A stretch of DNA of 64,000 nucleotides from Seison nebaliae (lineage: Eukaryota; Rotifera; Pararotatoria; Seisonacea; Seisonidae), in assembly GCA_023231475.1 (NCBI GenBank), contig JALJEE010002436.1, forward strand, positions 62,001 to 126,000, written 5' to 3'. Positions 26,485-43,280 of this stretch are shown here, one piece after another. Made by a program: the position numbers and the translations under genes. The notes under the pieces were generated by a model. It did not search any database and had not been told where the DNA came from. It saw nothing but the letters and a program-made list of their open reading frames with translations. Within the stretch, counting starts at the first letter, position 1. Every line of letters starts with the position of its first letter.

Positions 26485-27272
26485 AGAAAATTATAATTTA
26501 TTTTCTACACAATCCGTTCTAATTATTAACACAAAAACAAATAAACGTCAATGAAAGATAAACCATATTAGTTTTCCAACAAATGCTTTCCAGTACTCAA
26601 TTATCGATAATAATCAGTAGAAAAATCTATTAAAATTCTTTGTAATTAGTTGTAAATTGTTATTCATTTTTTTAGTTGTCTTAAAATATCTTCCTTGGCA
26701 ATTTTTCACGGACCTAAAGAAAGTATCATTGAATTCTTACTACAGTTTACTTACTTTTTGAAATTTCAGATAAATTCCTCTTAAGAAATCGGTGGAGATA
26801 TATCGGAAAAACTTCTACTACAATCATTAGACACGGGAATAATAGAGGAGATCGACCCTGACATCGTAAGTCATAATAGCATCTTAAAATATCATATATG
26901 TATCATTTGCAATGATAGTTCGTTATGTTAAGCTTAGTTTGTTTGCCTCGGAGTTAAATGAAAATAATGGAAAATAATTTGAAATTTATTTCATTTAAAC
27001 CAAAAATTGTTTGTTATAAATAGATCTAATTTTTCATTTCAATTTGCGCTAAAATCTTTTTAATCGATTTATTATTTTCAATTTCGTATTTTTTGGTAAT
27101 TTTTTTAAGTTTTCAAACTCAGTTCCCAAGTGAACCTAAACGGCAATACTCGGGACATTGGCATTAGCCAAATATTATTTCACCATTATAGTTAGGAGGT
27201 TTTATGAGAATATGTGAATGATTATGTATTCGTTTAGTTTATTCTTAGTTCGAATAAAGTTTTTCGTAGAAG
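26485..27272. other. Intergenic region between the ABCA copies
   Basis: An AATAAA at 26540-26545 is the likely polyadenylation signal of copy 1. The rest presumably holds the promoter of copy 2. No coding region can be supported. Confidence 0.5.
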
Positions 27273-30200
27273 ATGAAGTTGGTTAACGAGAATGGCACGT
27301 TCATGCCGTTAGCTTATCTGAAGAGTACCATGTTTCCTAGTTTAATATGGTTGGAAGGGAGGAACATTGTGAGAAGCTGGAAAATAATTTTATTTGAGAT
27401 ATTTTTCCTCATATTCTGTCCGATAGTTTTGATAATAGTACGGAAAGGCTACGTTGTGCACAATATTGTTGAACTGCAATACCCACAAGAAAATATCTTC
27501 TCAATTTTTCAAGGACAAATATTTGACATCTACTATTATCCTAAAAACCCTGAAACGAAAGAGATAATGGGACAGTTGGAATATATAGTGGGTACATGTA
27601 TTTGGAGACAAATACACAAGTTAAAAGGTTATTTCTTTAATCTCTTCCTACGATTTTTAATTATTATTATTATTAAACTTCTCGACTAGGCGTATCGAGC
27701 ATGGAGGAATTGGTGAAGTCGGTAAATGAACGTTTCACTGAAGGCCCGTGGATAATGAGCTCTAATAAACGTATAGTAGTAGCGTTTAATAAGACCAGAA
27801 GCGCAAAAGGTGCATATATTACCCCTTATAGTATGCATGTGAAGTATTCGAGACAAAATTGGGCAAATGACTGGGTAGATGTGAGATCGATCATTACTGA
27901 AGGATTCAACACTGACAAAATGTATGATAGCTACTTTAACGTACCAGACCCAAGACGTCGGGGCGAAGCTCAAATTCCAGGTCTAGTTTAATTAAACAGT
28001 TGAACGTATATTTCTAATTATTAGGTTATAATCGACATCAATGGTTAGCCATACAGGAATTTATCGACATGTCTATAGTCCGCCACCATACCCGCCATTA
28101 CGGATGTCCCTTTCTCGATAATAGGAGGAAGTATTACATGCGGTTTCCCCTTATTGATCATATAGTCGATGAGGTAGATCAGGCCTTTTCTATGCACTAT
28201 CTTGTTTTCTTAATCACTTTAAACTTTATGATGTACGCAATGCATCTTACCAAAACTTTACATTCACTCCGTTATAATTACGTTTACAAACTGCTCAAAA
28301 TACCACTGTGGCAATTGTGGCTTATAAAATTGATGAGAGCAATATTCATTTTGACGCTTTTAAGTCTTTTCCTTACACTTGCGCTCACGGTGAAGACATC
28401 AGTTACAGTGCACAAAGTGAACTTGGACAATTCGACTAACACAACCGAGAAGGCAAGTATATTTCCATCTGCTAATGCAGGATGGATTTTTTTCACATTA
28501 GAATTATATTCGTTTACTTTTCTTGCTTTGGTGTTACTCGTAACTAATATTATTAACAATACCATGGTTGCATCGGTGGCGACTGGAATCGTCCATTTCT
28601 TCTTATATTTCCCTCACATTATGTTCGCCAATTTCGTACAATCTTACAAAACATCTCTATATTTCTCTTACGTTTCGTTTGGATATGCAACGGCCGAAAT
28701 ATTTCGCAATATGGTTATGGCCAAATGGTACAAATATCCTTTCACTTTAGACGGAACTTATCACCATAGTATACCCGTATCCCGAATATTCCTCATCGCT
28801 ATGAGCCTAGCATTTTTAGTTTTTGCGGCTTTAGTCCTGGTTTTATATATAATTCGCTCCATGATTGAAGTTAAAAACGTTGTCGAACATTTTGAATCAT
28901 CAGACGAAGACGTTCCTGTGTTAAAGATAGACGATGTTTGTAAACGATATCGTAAGCAACCGAAAGGTGAATATATTTTAAATCATGTAAATTTGAATTT
29001 CCGTCGAAATACCTTAAATGTCTTGTTGGGGCATAATGGTGCGGGAAAGAGTACATTGCTTTCTATCCTCTCGAATAAAATTAAGAAAAATTCGGGTTCA
29101 ATAACTCTTACTGATCGGCACTACAAAGATATCGTACTTTGTCCACAGGATAATTGTTTCCTGGAATATTTAACTTTGGAAGAACAATTAACCTTTTTTA
29201 CTCGTGTTCGATTAAGAAAAGATATTCATGCTGATCCCGAAGAAGTCAAAGAGAGGTTAATCGCCGACTTCCAAATGGATTCGTTTAGAGACACATTAAC
29301 TTGTAACTTATCGGGTGGAAATCAGAGACGATTAACTTTAGCCTGTGCATTAGTTGGTCATGAAAATATCGTTCTGTTAGATGAACCCTTGGCAGGAATG
29401 GATGTTGTAGGAAGGAAAGTTGTTTGGAAGGTGTTGAAAGACGAAAGCGAACATCGTTTACTAATTCTAACAACTCATCATGTAAATGAATCGTCATTTT
29501 ATGCTGATAACGCCATATTTTTACGTCGAGGTAGTGTCATATGGGAAGCGCCAATGGACATGTCCAAAGTGAGACCGCAAAAAATGAAACTTTTCCCCGG
29601 AACTCATCGAAATTACGGTGACGAAATGGGAGAAAAACGTAAAATAATGGAAGAAGATTTAGCTTCGGTTCATAAATTACAATTGACCCCCGAACGCTTC
29701 CCAACAAGACAGATTACGATGAGTAAAGAAGTATTAAATGAATTGAGATCGGTGAAAAGTAAAAGTGCAATGTCATTGGATAAGATACAATATTTCCCGT
29801 TGCCTGAAGAGCGTTTGGATTACAATATAGCAGAAATTCAAGCAGTCATAGAACAGACCAAACCGATATGGATGAACGTTGATGCTCGGTCGTTGGAGGA
29901 CGAATATATTGATCGTTTTATGGAAGATGAAACGAAATATATTCATAAAGCACGAAAATCCTTAAACAATAAACCGCAGATAGTAAAGAGTCGTCTTCGA
30001 TACCTTGTACTGGTACGTAAGAAGTTGTACTATTGGCGTGCCAATTGGTTGAACCATTTAATCATAACATTACTCAGCTTATCCCTCATTATTGGGGCAA
30101 GTGTTTATTTTAAAGTAAACCAGAAATATGAAGAAGACAAAAAGTTAAAATTAACACCTGATGCTTTAGGAAAATTTATTTTCATAAACTATATGGATCC

Positions 30201-32697
30201 ACATTCGGATCCAAATGGTTACTATGAAAAATTCTATAAGGCTAAATTTAATGAATATGATAACGTGATGTATATCGTATTGAACGGTGTCTCCGGAAAT
30301 GTGTTCTATCTCGATCATAAAAGCCACACAATACTAGAGTTTGTAAAACCTACGGAGGAAGATATCGATGCTTTTCCGCTTAAGGATCGTGATTTCTGGT
30401 TACCAAAGTTAGAGATTATAGGAGACTGTTTTACTCTACATCATAATGAGAGTCTTAAATTGGTGAATGACAACGATAAGGAAGTCTATGAATCGGTAAT
30501 GAACATAATGAAATGCATATCGAATAAAGATTTGATGTTGTATCGTGACTTATTACTTGCAACCCATATAACAGGTCTGGATGTACAACGTGCTATGATA
30601 AATGTCAATCCGTTACACATATATCCCATCATTCAAAACATATTAGATAATGCTATAGATAACGCTAATGACCGATCCAAAACTAACAGATCAAATCTCT
30701 ATCTAACAGAATTAATTAACGAGCCAGCAAATATTGACACGAAAGACTTAATCAGAAGTAATCGACTCTATTTCTTCAGTTGTTCTGTCGTCTGCACAAT
30801 TGGTATTTTTATCTTTATGGCACAAATGGGATGGGGGAATTCGGCAGATGTGAAAGCCAGACCCTTCCAATTATTAGCCTGTGACCATCCTATCGCCTTT
30901 CATGTTATACCGTGTTTTATGGATATACTTTCTGCCATGATTTATTTATCTATTGCTTATGGTATCGTGGGAGGAATAACAAAACTTCTTTTAATTCAAG
31001 TGCGGGACGCGTGGCTTGCCCTCTTCTATGTTACTTTTCCATATATTCTATGTTCAACTATGTTCTCTACTGTCATATCACAATTCACTACCAATCCATT
31101 ATCGCTTTATGTGAAACAACTCATAGCCTTCCTCTCCTTGGGTCTACTACCAATGGCCTTAATATTCGTATTTGGATATATGACACCTAGAGGACGTTTA
31201 ATGACCGACCGAGTTTTCCGTACCCTCTTTTTCCCATATGCTTTTAGTAAAGGATTTCATTCAATCGTAGACAACGGATTCAATAACGCACTCTGCAAAA
31301 TTATGAAGGGTTTAGTTGAACAAACTTGCACCGATAAACATCCTTGTTGTTCCGGTTAGATATTATAACCAACTTATAACTAGTTCATCATAATGTTAAT
31401 TTTAAGGTTGTGGTACAAACTGTTATGATAATACACTTGATTATTTCAACGTACACAAATATGCGGCTGTTGGACTGTCATCGATATCTCTCCTACTCCA
31501 CTTTATAATTTACACCGTTCTATTCGGTTTGTACATCTTTTTTACAACGAACCATTGGTCGAAGGTTCAAAAAACAGAAAATAGAGAAAAGAGTGGTAAA
31601 CTTGTTATTAAAAACTGGGCCATCCAATACTTCCGACGAAGTAAACCAATCTTTAGTGGTCTCAACATGACTCTGGGACAGAATGAGTGCAATATTTTGA
31701 TCGGTCCGAATGGATATGGAAAATCAACTTTCATGAAAGGTTTTGCTGGAATGCAAAAACTGAAACGAGGAACTACCAGTATACGAACGAACGACGATGT
31801 TTCTACACTCTTTCTTTATTTCCCAACTATTTCTCTTTTCACTAAATATTTAGTATAATACTGAAATCGGTTATTGTTCCCAATTGATGGAAGCAACTTT
31901 TGGAGAATTGTTTACGGGTCGACAATGTCTTCAACTTTATGCCGATTTAATTGGAGTCACTTCTCCAGATCATATTAATGATATTATCCAATTAATACAA
32001 TTGAACGACGCCATTGATCGTCGCGTTTCTACATACAGGTTTTATTATGATTTTATTTAATAGTTTCTTATTCTACTCATTTGCAGTGGTGGAATGAAAC
32101 GTCGTATATCTTTAGGTATTTCTTTAATCTCCTTTCCAACATTCCTCTTACTTGACGAACCAACTTCCGGTGTTGACATTGTGCTAAGTCGACAAATCTG
32201 GACCTTATTACAAATCTACAAACAAAGACATACACTTTTGATGACTTCACATAAGTTAACTCTTTTTTTGTAATTTTCTTAATTATTTTTAATTTTTTTA
32301 AATTCTCAGCACGGAAGAGATTTTGGCACTGGCAAATTACGCGAAAATTATGTCGGAACCAGCTAGCGAAAAAATATCGATAAAAGATCTAGTGAGATAT
32401 GCTTTCGTGAAGATCGTTTGTGAAAAGTCGACGAAAAAAGATAAGATGAGAGAAGTGGCAGAAAAGATGAGGAAACGATTTCAATCTGATTATCATTTCT
32501 TGAAGAAGAAGAGACAGATCGTTCTCCATCGATGTCCTAATGAAGTATTGGACGAATTTTTCGATGTAGTCAAAGAAGGTTTGGGTGCTAACGTCCAACA
32601 AATCGTGATAATTCCTCGAATATTGAGAATAAGAGATGTCGATGCCGAAGCAACAGTTCAAGAGACTCAACTTAATATGGAAAGCGAACAAATATGA
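27273..32697 (+). CDS. ABC transporter subfamily A (ABCA), tandem copy 2
   Basis: This is a second full-size ABCA transporter of 1702 residues. Exons are 27273-27627, 27690-27980, 28025-31354, 31407-31798, 31854-32038, 32087-32254 and 32310-32697; all phases agree. NBD1 has Walker A GHNGAGKST from residue 551, LSGGNQRR and VLLDEPLAGMD with the H-loop TTHH. NBD2 has GPNGYGKST from residue 1425, SGGMKRR, LLLDEPTSGVD and TSH. The tyrosine in the second Walker A replaces the usual alanine but keeps the essential GK(S/T). The splice sites at the loop (PG-G|Y) and at the CCSG|C motif fall where they do in copy 1. Copy 2 has two introns that copy 1 lacks: one in the first loop and one in the NBD2 signature. 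Convergent with DHX15, 88 bases away. Confidence 0.9.
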
Positions 32698-32785
32698 AAG
32701 TATCAGATAAAAACCATCGACTCACCAATTCATTTGAACGAAAATTTATTTAAAATTATTCAATGAAAATTTGTAATTTATCTTA

Positions 32786-35144
<2,359 letters not shown>

Positions 35145-38100
35145 GACTCTAAAAATGAAATTTATTTAATTAATAGAACAGCTTCCATTTTGGAAAATGA
35201 TTATATTGCCATATCTCTATTTTTCGTTTATTTACTCATTCCAACAGACTTTTAATCTGAACAGAAGCTAAATTGAACTCCAATTCGTTAATTAACCTGA
35301 ACGATATATGTACGAAATTATAATTTTTCCTTTCAAACCAAAAATTCGACTGACATATAGCATTCTCTTCAAATTAATATTCTTCAAATAATTCGCAATC
35401 TTGTTGAAATTCTATTACAATTTTAGTTTAATTGGACATTCTATAGTTTTACTTTTGTGATAAGATCTAACCAAACATTTTTAGAAAATAAAATCATCAG
35501 TTGAAAAATCGAACAAAAATTGAAAGAAATTTATACTATTTAAAACGATGTTCGTTACAAAAAGAATGATTAACATGTGGGCACTAAATTATTTGTAATT
35601 ATTATTTAACCGAAAGCTAATTTTTGTCTGACCTAAAATTAGTAAGCTTTATCCCTATAATTCCGATCATAATTACAATTCAAATATAATCTTCTATGGA
35701 AAAACTATAATTTCAATAATGCTCTTAATTTGGAAAGAAACCTAATACGTTTCATAATACACAATTGCACAGAAAGAAGGAGAAAATCTGATTTAATAAG
35801 CATAGATAATTTCAAATTAAAAAACTTTTAAGAAATAAAATAATAAGATTATTAAGATATTTTTTTAGTTCTGTTAACAGGATAGTATGTTAGAAAGATT
35901 ATATAAAATTTCAGTCAAGAATAGTTCAATGAATAAATTGAAGTTAATTGTTGAGAGGGGAAATGATTGAATTCCTCCAATTTTTCCATGTCAATTGTAA
36001 AAGGGGGAATTGTAAAATACTGAATAAACTCTTAATAATTTTACTAGAATGAAATTATTGGTGGGAAGTAATTCAATTCTCCAACGTAATTTGGAGTGAA
36101 GATATATATTGGGGAGAGAAGATGTTGCTAATTGAATGTTTCGTTTTAGTGTTTCCATTTACTGGATTGCATATATTAAGCACCAGGCCAATGGGTGGTT
36201 GTTGATGTTGATAATAAACACAAGACATAGTCGTATAATAATTGATATTGCTACTATAACATTTCTATTAATATGCAGGAAACAAGTATCGATCTTCATC
36301 GTAGCATTTATTTCGTGTGGAACTATGTCATGCGCATTATTCCGATTTTCAAATTATTACGTGTACTTCCCAAATTTTCTGTTAAGCAATTCATTTATAA
36401 TTCATAATTCATAATGTTTCACCGTTAACGAATTCTCTCGATCAATTCTTCACTCTCTGAAATTGATGAAGTTTTTTTGCTCAATTTACAAAAAATTATT
36501 TTTCGCTTAGAAACTTCCACAACTCCATGCGATTAATGAACGAAAATTTGAAAATTTTATTTCAATTAAAATAAATGTTAGTTTTCCAGAAAATGAAGTT
36601 CTGTCTCTTTATGATGATTTCCAAAAGAGTGATGTTCTCTCAAATAATGATGTCTTATGTAATAATTACTTATTCGATTATTTCTCCATCTCTGTTCAAA
36701 GACATATTTGTTTCTTGAATCATTTTTTAATTTATGTTCCTGTTCCATATAGTTTTAATTTTAGAAGAAATAAATTGAAATAAATTAAAATACAAAAATC
36801 AACGAGAGATCCATTGAATTATCTCCAATAATTATCAATTGATATTTCCATTAGACGAATTGGTTGGTGGTAGGTACTTCATGTCAACAACAGTTCATTT
36901 TTCACCATCATCAATGGGAGAATGTAACTAACTGATTTTATTGTCAAACATCTCTCATAGAATGGTAAGTAGTGCATGAAATTGTGTATTGAGTGAAATG
37001 TATGACAATTCTCTATTTGGGAGAGTGTTTAACGAAATGTTAGTCAAATCCTCATTCTTTTAAGAGAGATTATTGGGAGATATTAATGGAATCTTCACTT
37101 ATACTATATATGTCTCATTTTCGACTCCTTAAGGAGACGGATCGATTCGATTCGTCTCATCATTGTTTCATCATCATTTTAATTGATAACTCATATGGAA
37201 TGATAATAAGTATTGGTTCAAATAAGCAAAAGTTAACAGGTTGCATGTTGAATAGCGGGAAGTTATTAAACATACAATTGATTGAAGTAATTGAAATAAC
37301 TTTTGACGAAATTGACGAGTTATAATATTCTTCTCCGCTTTTTTACCTCATGAAATTATGAGGAATTACTTTTTATTTTTGCTCTGTAATTCTAAGAGAA
37401 TTATTCTTCTTCTACTTCTACTTCTTTTTCGAAAATAATTATTTATTCGAAACACAATTAATTTTCATACTTATACTACTCGGAACATCATTTGTAAGAG
37501 AACGATGGAACTCGAGTCCAGTTACATGAAATTCATTTATTGATTTTAAAGTGAGGTGATATAATGGGAAATTTAAATATTAATCGATTTTCATAATCGA
37601 TATTTGGAAAAGTTTATCTAACAAAAACGGTTGTTCGCGAGCGCTTTCCGAACGAGCAACAATTTAGGAAGGAAATATCTCATTTTAATTGTTAATGTTA
37701 TTCAAATTGTGTTGGGGGAAAATCGATAAACAATTTTTGTATTTATATTTCTGATTGTTGCAACTTGCAACTGATATTGAATCAGGTAGAACAAGCGATG
37801 GTGACATAATGTCGTAGGGAGTTGCATTATAATATTAATCTGCTATTTCGATTATGTGAGAAAATTTATTGTTAGGTGATACGTTTAGTGTTGTAACGAC
37901 GGAGCTCATGTGACTAATGTGATCAATGCTATTAATATTGATGTGGCAGAGAATATCTTCGAAGTTTGTGACGAATAGGAGAAAGTGAAACAGAATGATA
38001 CCAGCTGGCATTCCGACCAATCATTCCTTTACGGACCGATATTTACAGGGGAAATTTATGTGATAATTATAATTTATAATTATACATTATCTGGTAGCAT

Positions 38101-39843
38101 GGTAATAAATGATCTTCTTGTGCATTCACTCGTGGAGACATATTATATAAGTAGTGAATAATGTAGACCGATGGGACATGTATGTGATACATTTGCGCAT
38201 GGAATTAATGTTTCTCTAATTTATCATTAATTTATGATCGATATATACATGGATTCTCATGTTTATGTGTATGTGTGGAGCAAGGTGTTTAAACTTATGA
38301 AGTTTCAACTGTGAGTGAAATTAAATAATATTCAATATTATTTTCAACTTAACAACATTCTAATGATAATAAGGCTCTTAACTTTTCTTCTCACTCATCA
38401 TATTTCCACTCTTCCTTAAGGTGAGCCATGCCAACATTATTGGCATTTTTTTGTTCTTCTTCTTCTTCCTAACTTCACTATCAGTCATTGAACAGACGTG
38501 ATTTCCATCCGGAGGGTGGAGAAGAAGATGTGCGGAGAAAGTAAATGGCTTGTCATTTCCACATCTCGTCGAACGCAGACAATAATTTAGTGTCATAGGA
38601 TTATTTATAGAATATTTTGTTTGCCTACACCAGATGAAAACGAAAGAAATGTTTTTGTGCAACTGACGACGGAATTGTACGAAGTGGATGAACATCGACT
38701 ATATTCTTCATATACTACAACATTTCTATCTATTCATCACTTCCTTCCTTTCTACCCAATTCGTTCAGCTATCAATATACGGTTAATTCATTCATACTTG
38801 CCACTTTCTTCAGTCAACTGTCACTTTTTAAGAGAATGATATGTTCCATCAATATCCATAATCATAAAGAAGAATGACACAATTGATGGAAAAGGCAATA
38901 CCTGAAATATCTGAATTGGCAACAAGACTAGTAAGCAGATAGATTCATTAGTATTTTGACATTTTCTTCTTTGCCTCTTATCTTCCGATCTTATTCACAT
39001 TATAATTATTAGTATGATTATCGTCATTATTATTATAATTCCTTTTTGCTAACAACGGCAACACAACAATCATCAATATCAGGTAAGACTGATGCGCTCC
39101 CATTGATATTTACATAAGATGAATTTTACACAAAATTCTCGGCTGTTCTCCTCAATTCCCTTTAAATGAAGAAAAGACTTTTCTTTATCCAAATGTCTAT
39201 TCTCGAACGGAAATCTGTTAATAACTGAAGAGAATTTCGGATCCTCAGCAGATCTCATGCTCATGAATAATTTCAATAAAAGAATAAACAAGAGTTTGCA
39301 TATTTGACAGGACTATCTTCGATATTCAATCGAATCCCATCTAACTATCATTTCTTTTTATCTTTCATTTGCAAACATCATATTTTTTTCTTTATTCCAT
39401 TCTGATATTTTTTTAGTTCGATTGTTTTCACTTCTCATCTTTTTGCTCAACGTTCATCTGCTCACAAAATAGATTATCTTTCTCTTAATCGTCGATCGAT
39501 TATGATTGGTATGAAGGTAATTGAAATTAATGATAATCCAAACATTAGATTGTTAATGTGTCAAATGAATTCCAATGAAGACAAACGTCTAACTCAATTG
39601 AGAGGATGTTCAAATAATCAGCACAGTTTACTGTGTATTCTTCGGTAGCTAGCAACGTTAAAAATTTGCATTCGTTCAATTCATTTTGAAATTGTAAAGA
39701 TAAATATGTTCGTTGTCGTTGAAATACACCGTATATCTGTGCATCCAACATCATCAGAAATTCATTTATTTGAGATAAGGAATGCGATGGAAAGTTTCTA
39801 CTTCCTCCCCTCTTCACTATCGTTACACGCACATACAAACACA

Positions 39844-39876
<33 letters not shown>

Positions 39877-40550
39877 CAAAAAACACAAGAGCACACAAAC
39901 ATCTAGTGAGATATGGTGGCTCATACCTAAACGTTCGATGAAATGGAATATCAAATAAATTTTTGATATTGAATAACAAAAAATTTGTTATTCGCCAGTG
40001 CAACATTCATTCCATTAAATTCCGTTGTATTCTTTCACTAACGGAAAGAGCATTCCTCCATTTATGCAATTTATCGTAACGTTCAATAACAACGTTCAAT
40101 TGATCTCTATCATATTACGGTAACGTTCGTTTAACGAATCGATGAGAAGCGTCAAATCTCTTCCGTAGAACCATGAATAGACTGATGGATACATCATCAT
40201 CATTCTAGGAATATGTATGAAACTGAATTAATCTCTATATGTTCTGAAGATGTAAATGCAGATAAATTAACTCCATATTTAACGGTCCACAATAATACGA
40301 ACCACCACTGAAGGGGGAGAGACGTAACAAAAATCGTTTCGTCTGTTTCAGACGGGAGTATAAATCCAAAACTAGAATCTATTTCATCTCAATTTTATAC
40401 GGGCAAACATTTCTTCCATTCCTTCATTCATCAACTTTTCGAAATCTTCCTAATTACAATTGAAATTCATAAAATATTCTGTTTGTAGATCTTTCTTCTA
40501 ATTGCTTCTTCTTCTGCTCAATCTTAAAGAAGTTAAATCAATTTCAAAAA
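35145..40550. other. Gene-poor interval, 5.4 kb
   Basis: This interval lies upstream of troponin T and DHX15 and presumably holds both promoters and any muscle enhancers. Its short open stretches (36136-36414 +, 37086-37325 +, 38378-38695 -, 39545-40006 -) show no domain or conserved splice pattern. One of them is mostly a translated CA repeat. I see no RNA gene or mobile element. Confidence 0.5.
39827..39900. repeat. CA microsatellite
   Basis: A near-perfect AC dinucleotide run (core 39841-39864) is flanked by decayed AC-rich sequence. It produces spurious Cys/Val-rich open frames on the minus strand. Confidence 0.9.
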
Positions 40551-43249
40551 ATGTCGGAAAATGGAGATGTAATCGGGTAATAATCTTCTCAGATATCTCT
40601 ACAAAAATAATTCCATGTAGATTCTCCTTACTCTATATAGTTGTCTGGCCTCTTTATCATCACCTTAAATTGCTTAAAGTATTCGATTATCTCATCCTCT
40701 TTTGTTTATTGTTCCAAAAATAAAAGGTTCTTGAACCGAGTTCTTCGACCTGGAAATATTATGGAACATAAACTCATTTTCACTTACCGGAGTTCCATGA
40801 ACGATAATCCTTCTTTTTTTCTTCCTTTCTTCCACTCCACTTCCCATTGGGGGATGAACATAATGCTTTCTTCTGTCAGCTGTATCTCTGACGTCTGTTG
40901 TCTCCCTTTAAAGGTTGTTAGAATCCTTTCATGAAGCGTTTAAATAGTTCGATGCCAAAAAAAAGAAAGAAAAAATGAACGCGCATCTATCCATCCATCC
41001 ATCCTCATGGTAGATATAACCCAATAAATTTAAATGTCGGATGTATTCTTCTCTATTCATTCAATGTTCTAATAAAAATTATTTTTTCCCAGTAATTACA
41101 TGTAGTGAATATGTAATCCAATTATTATTTCATCCATTGTCTAATTTTAAACATCTCTTTTCTTCTTCTCTCCTCTTATATACAACTACATATAATTCGT
41201 GCTTCACAACATCCTCCTACTTTATCATGGAAATGCATTACTAATGTATTACTCATAACATCCTGTATGCATGGTGTTAACTGATCTGCAATGGAATTTA
41301 TTTAAATACATTCCATTCCTCCATTCCATTATAATCATTATGAACGCACTAGAGAAGAAAGGTTCGGGAACTTTATTCGCTTCTCTCTTCTTCCAATAAG
41401 TTGAACTATTTTCCAGACCGATCAACGACGACGAAGAAATCGAAAGACTTAGAGCGAAGGCAGAAGAACGCAGACGAAGACAAGAGGCTGAAGAATTAGA
41501 GAAGAAACGTTTGGAGGAAGAGCGCAAAGAAAAAGAAGTTCATACTAATTCTTCACTTTCTCATCATTCATTCTCCTTTTATTATATAACACTTTAACAT
41601 TTCTCCGTATTCGTTTCCTTTCCTTTTTCACTTAAACAACTAAACATTTACCAATACCATCTTACCGATAGTTAGCTGAACAACGTCGCTTGCAAGAAGA
41701 AAGAGAAGCTCGAAAGAATCGTACAAAAGCGAAAAAAGGAGAAGAAGAAGACGAAATGGCTGACGGTGGAAGTAAATTTAGCAATGTTCTCAAAGCCAAA
41801 GAAGATCTCCAGAAATCTGCTGAAGAACTAGAGGAAGAGAAACGTGAAATCCTCAACAACCGATTAGTCAACATCGACATCGATGGACGAGATAAGGAGG
41901 GTCTGGTTTCTCGAGTTAACGAGTTACACTCTTTCCTCCAAAACCTCTTCGGTCACATCTACGACATGACTGAGAAATTGGAACGTCAACGTTATGATGT
42001 TAGTTGATTTTATTTATCAATTTGAAATTTAATTTCCATTAATGAATAGTTGATGGAATTAGCTGAACGTGAACGCCAATTGAAGAAAGGGTTTGAAAAT
42101 TAATTTGAAAATTCAAAAATTAGATAAATTTTAAATATAATTAATAGAAAAGACAAGAGTCGTACCTCCAACATTGTACATACCGGTTTAGGTGGTGGAG
42201 TGTTAGTATTTTTTCATTTTCTCACCCAATCGACAATTGTGGATTTGAGAGATTGATGGAAATAAAACCATTATTTTAATTTTAGTTTTGATTTTATTGG
42301 GAAGCAGCAGAATCAAGCACCTGTAAGTTTCCAGATTATCATAAGAGAGACAATCATTATTGCATGTCGCTTCAACTTTCTTTATGCTATTAATAATTGT
42401 TATGTAACAATTGTTAATGAAAGAGAAAAATATTAATGATGAATTGTATAATAATCATAATAACAATAAATAATTTAATATCTAAATTTTCAAAATAATA
42501 TCATCGTAGTCTGAAGAGGAGATTTCTTAGGAGGAAAGTAAGGATTTAATGAAAATGAATTTGACAATTAATTAATTATTTTCAATAGATTTGATCATGT
42601 TGTGAAGCAATACACTAGCGCTCCAGTAAGTGATACATCATTTCTATGTTTCCTACACCTCTTCCTCCACCTCATATCACTTAGCGTAAACCTTTGCGGA
42701 TAAATCGCTCATAATTTGAGTAATCTATTATCCAATTCATCTATCATTTCATTCCTAAACATTTCTTTTATCCTTTCTTCCTCTTTTCGACTTCTCAAAA
42801 TTTGAAATTGGTTGAATATTCTTTTTTTAACCTCTCAATTTCTCCTTCTATATTAATCGAGTGTTATCCATAATGACTTTCCATTAATCATATCAAACGA
42901 TTTAATGAATTATCTCCATTTTTTTCCCAGCCGAAAATTTCACTATTCTCAAGATATGAACGTGTAACTGATCGAAGAAGTTTCTGTGATCGTCGAGTAC
43001 TGTTCAACGAAGAGAAAAAAGCCGAAGAATTCGTCAAACAGAAACCGAAAGTTCAATTATTTTAGACAAATTTTTTCTTAAAATTTTTTATTTTTTTCAG
43101 CCAAAACCAAAACCGATATCACATGATGATGATGATGAAGAACAGATAGAAGAAGCGCCTGCCGACGACGCTCCAGTTGACGAAGAACCAGCAGTTGAAG
43201 AAGAACCAGAACCGGAAGAAGAACCGGAAGAGGAACAGGAAGAAGAACC

Positions 43250-43280
<31 letters not shown>

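Noticed and set aside
39545-40006. 153-codon minus-strand open frame
   Set aside because: Its central part is a translated CA microsatellite (Val/Cys repeats); the rest has no conserved content.
42320-42588. A third troponin T alternative exon between the two variants
   Set aside because: I looked for a further 37-base exon with matching phase and splice sites and found none.
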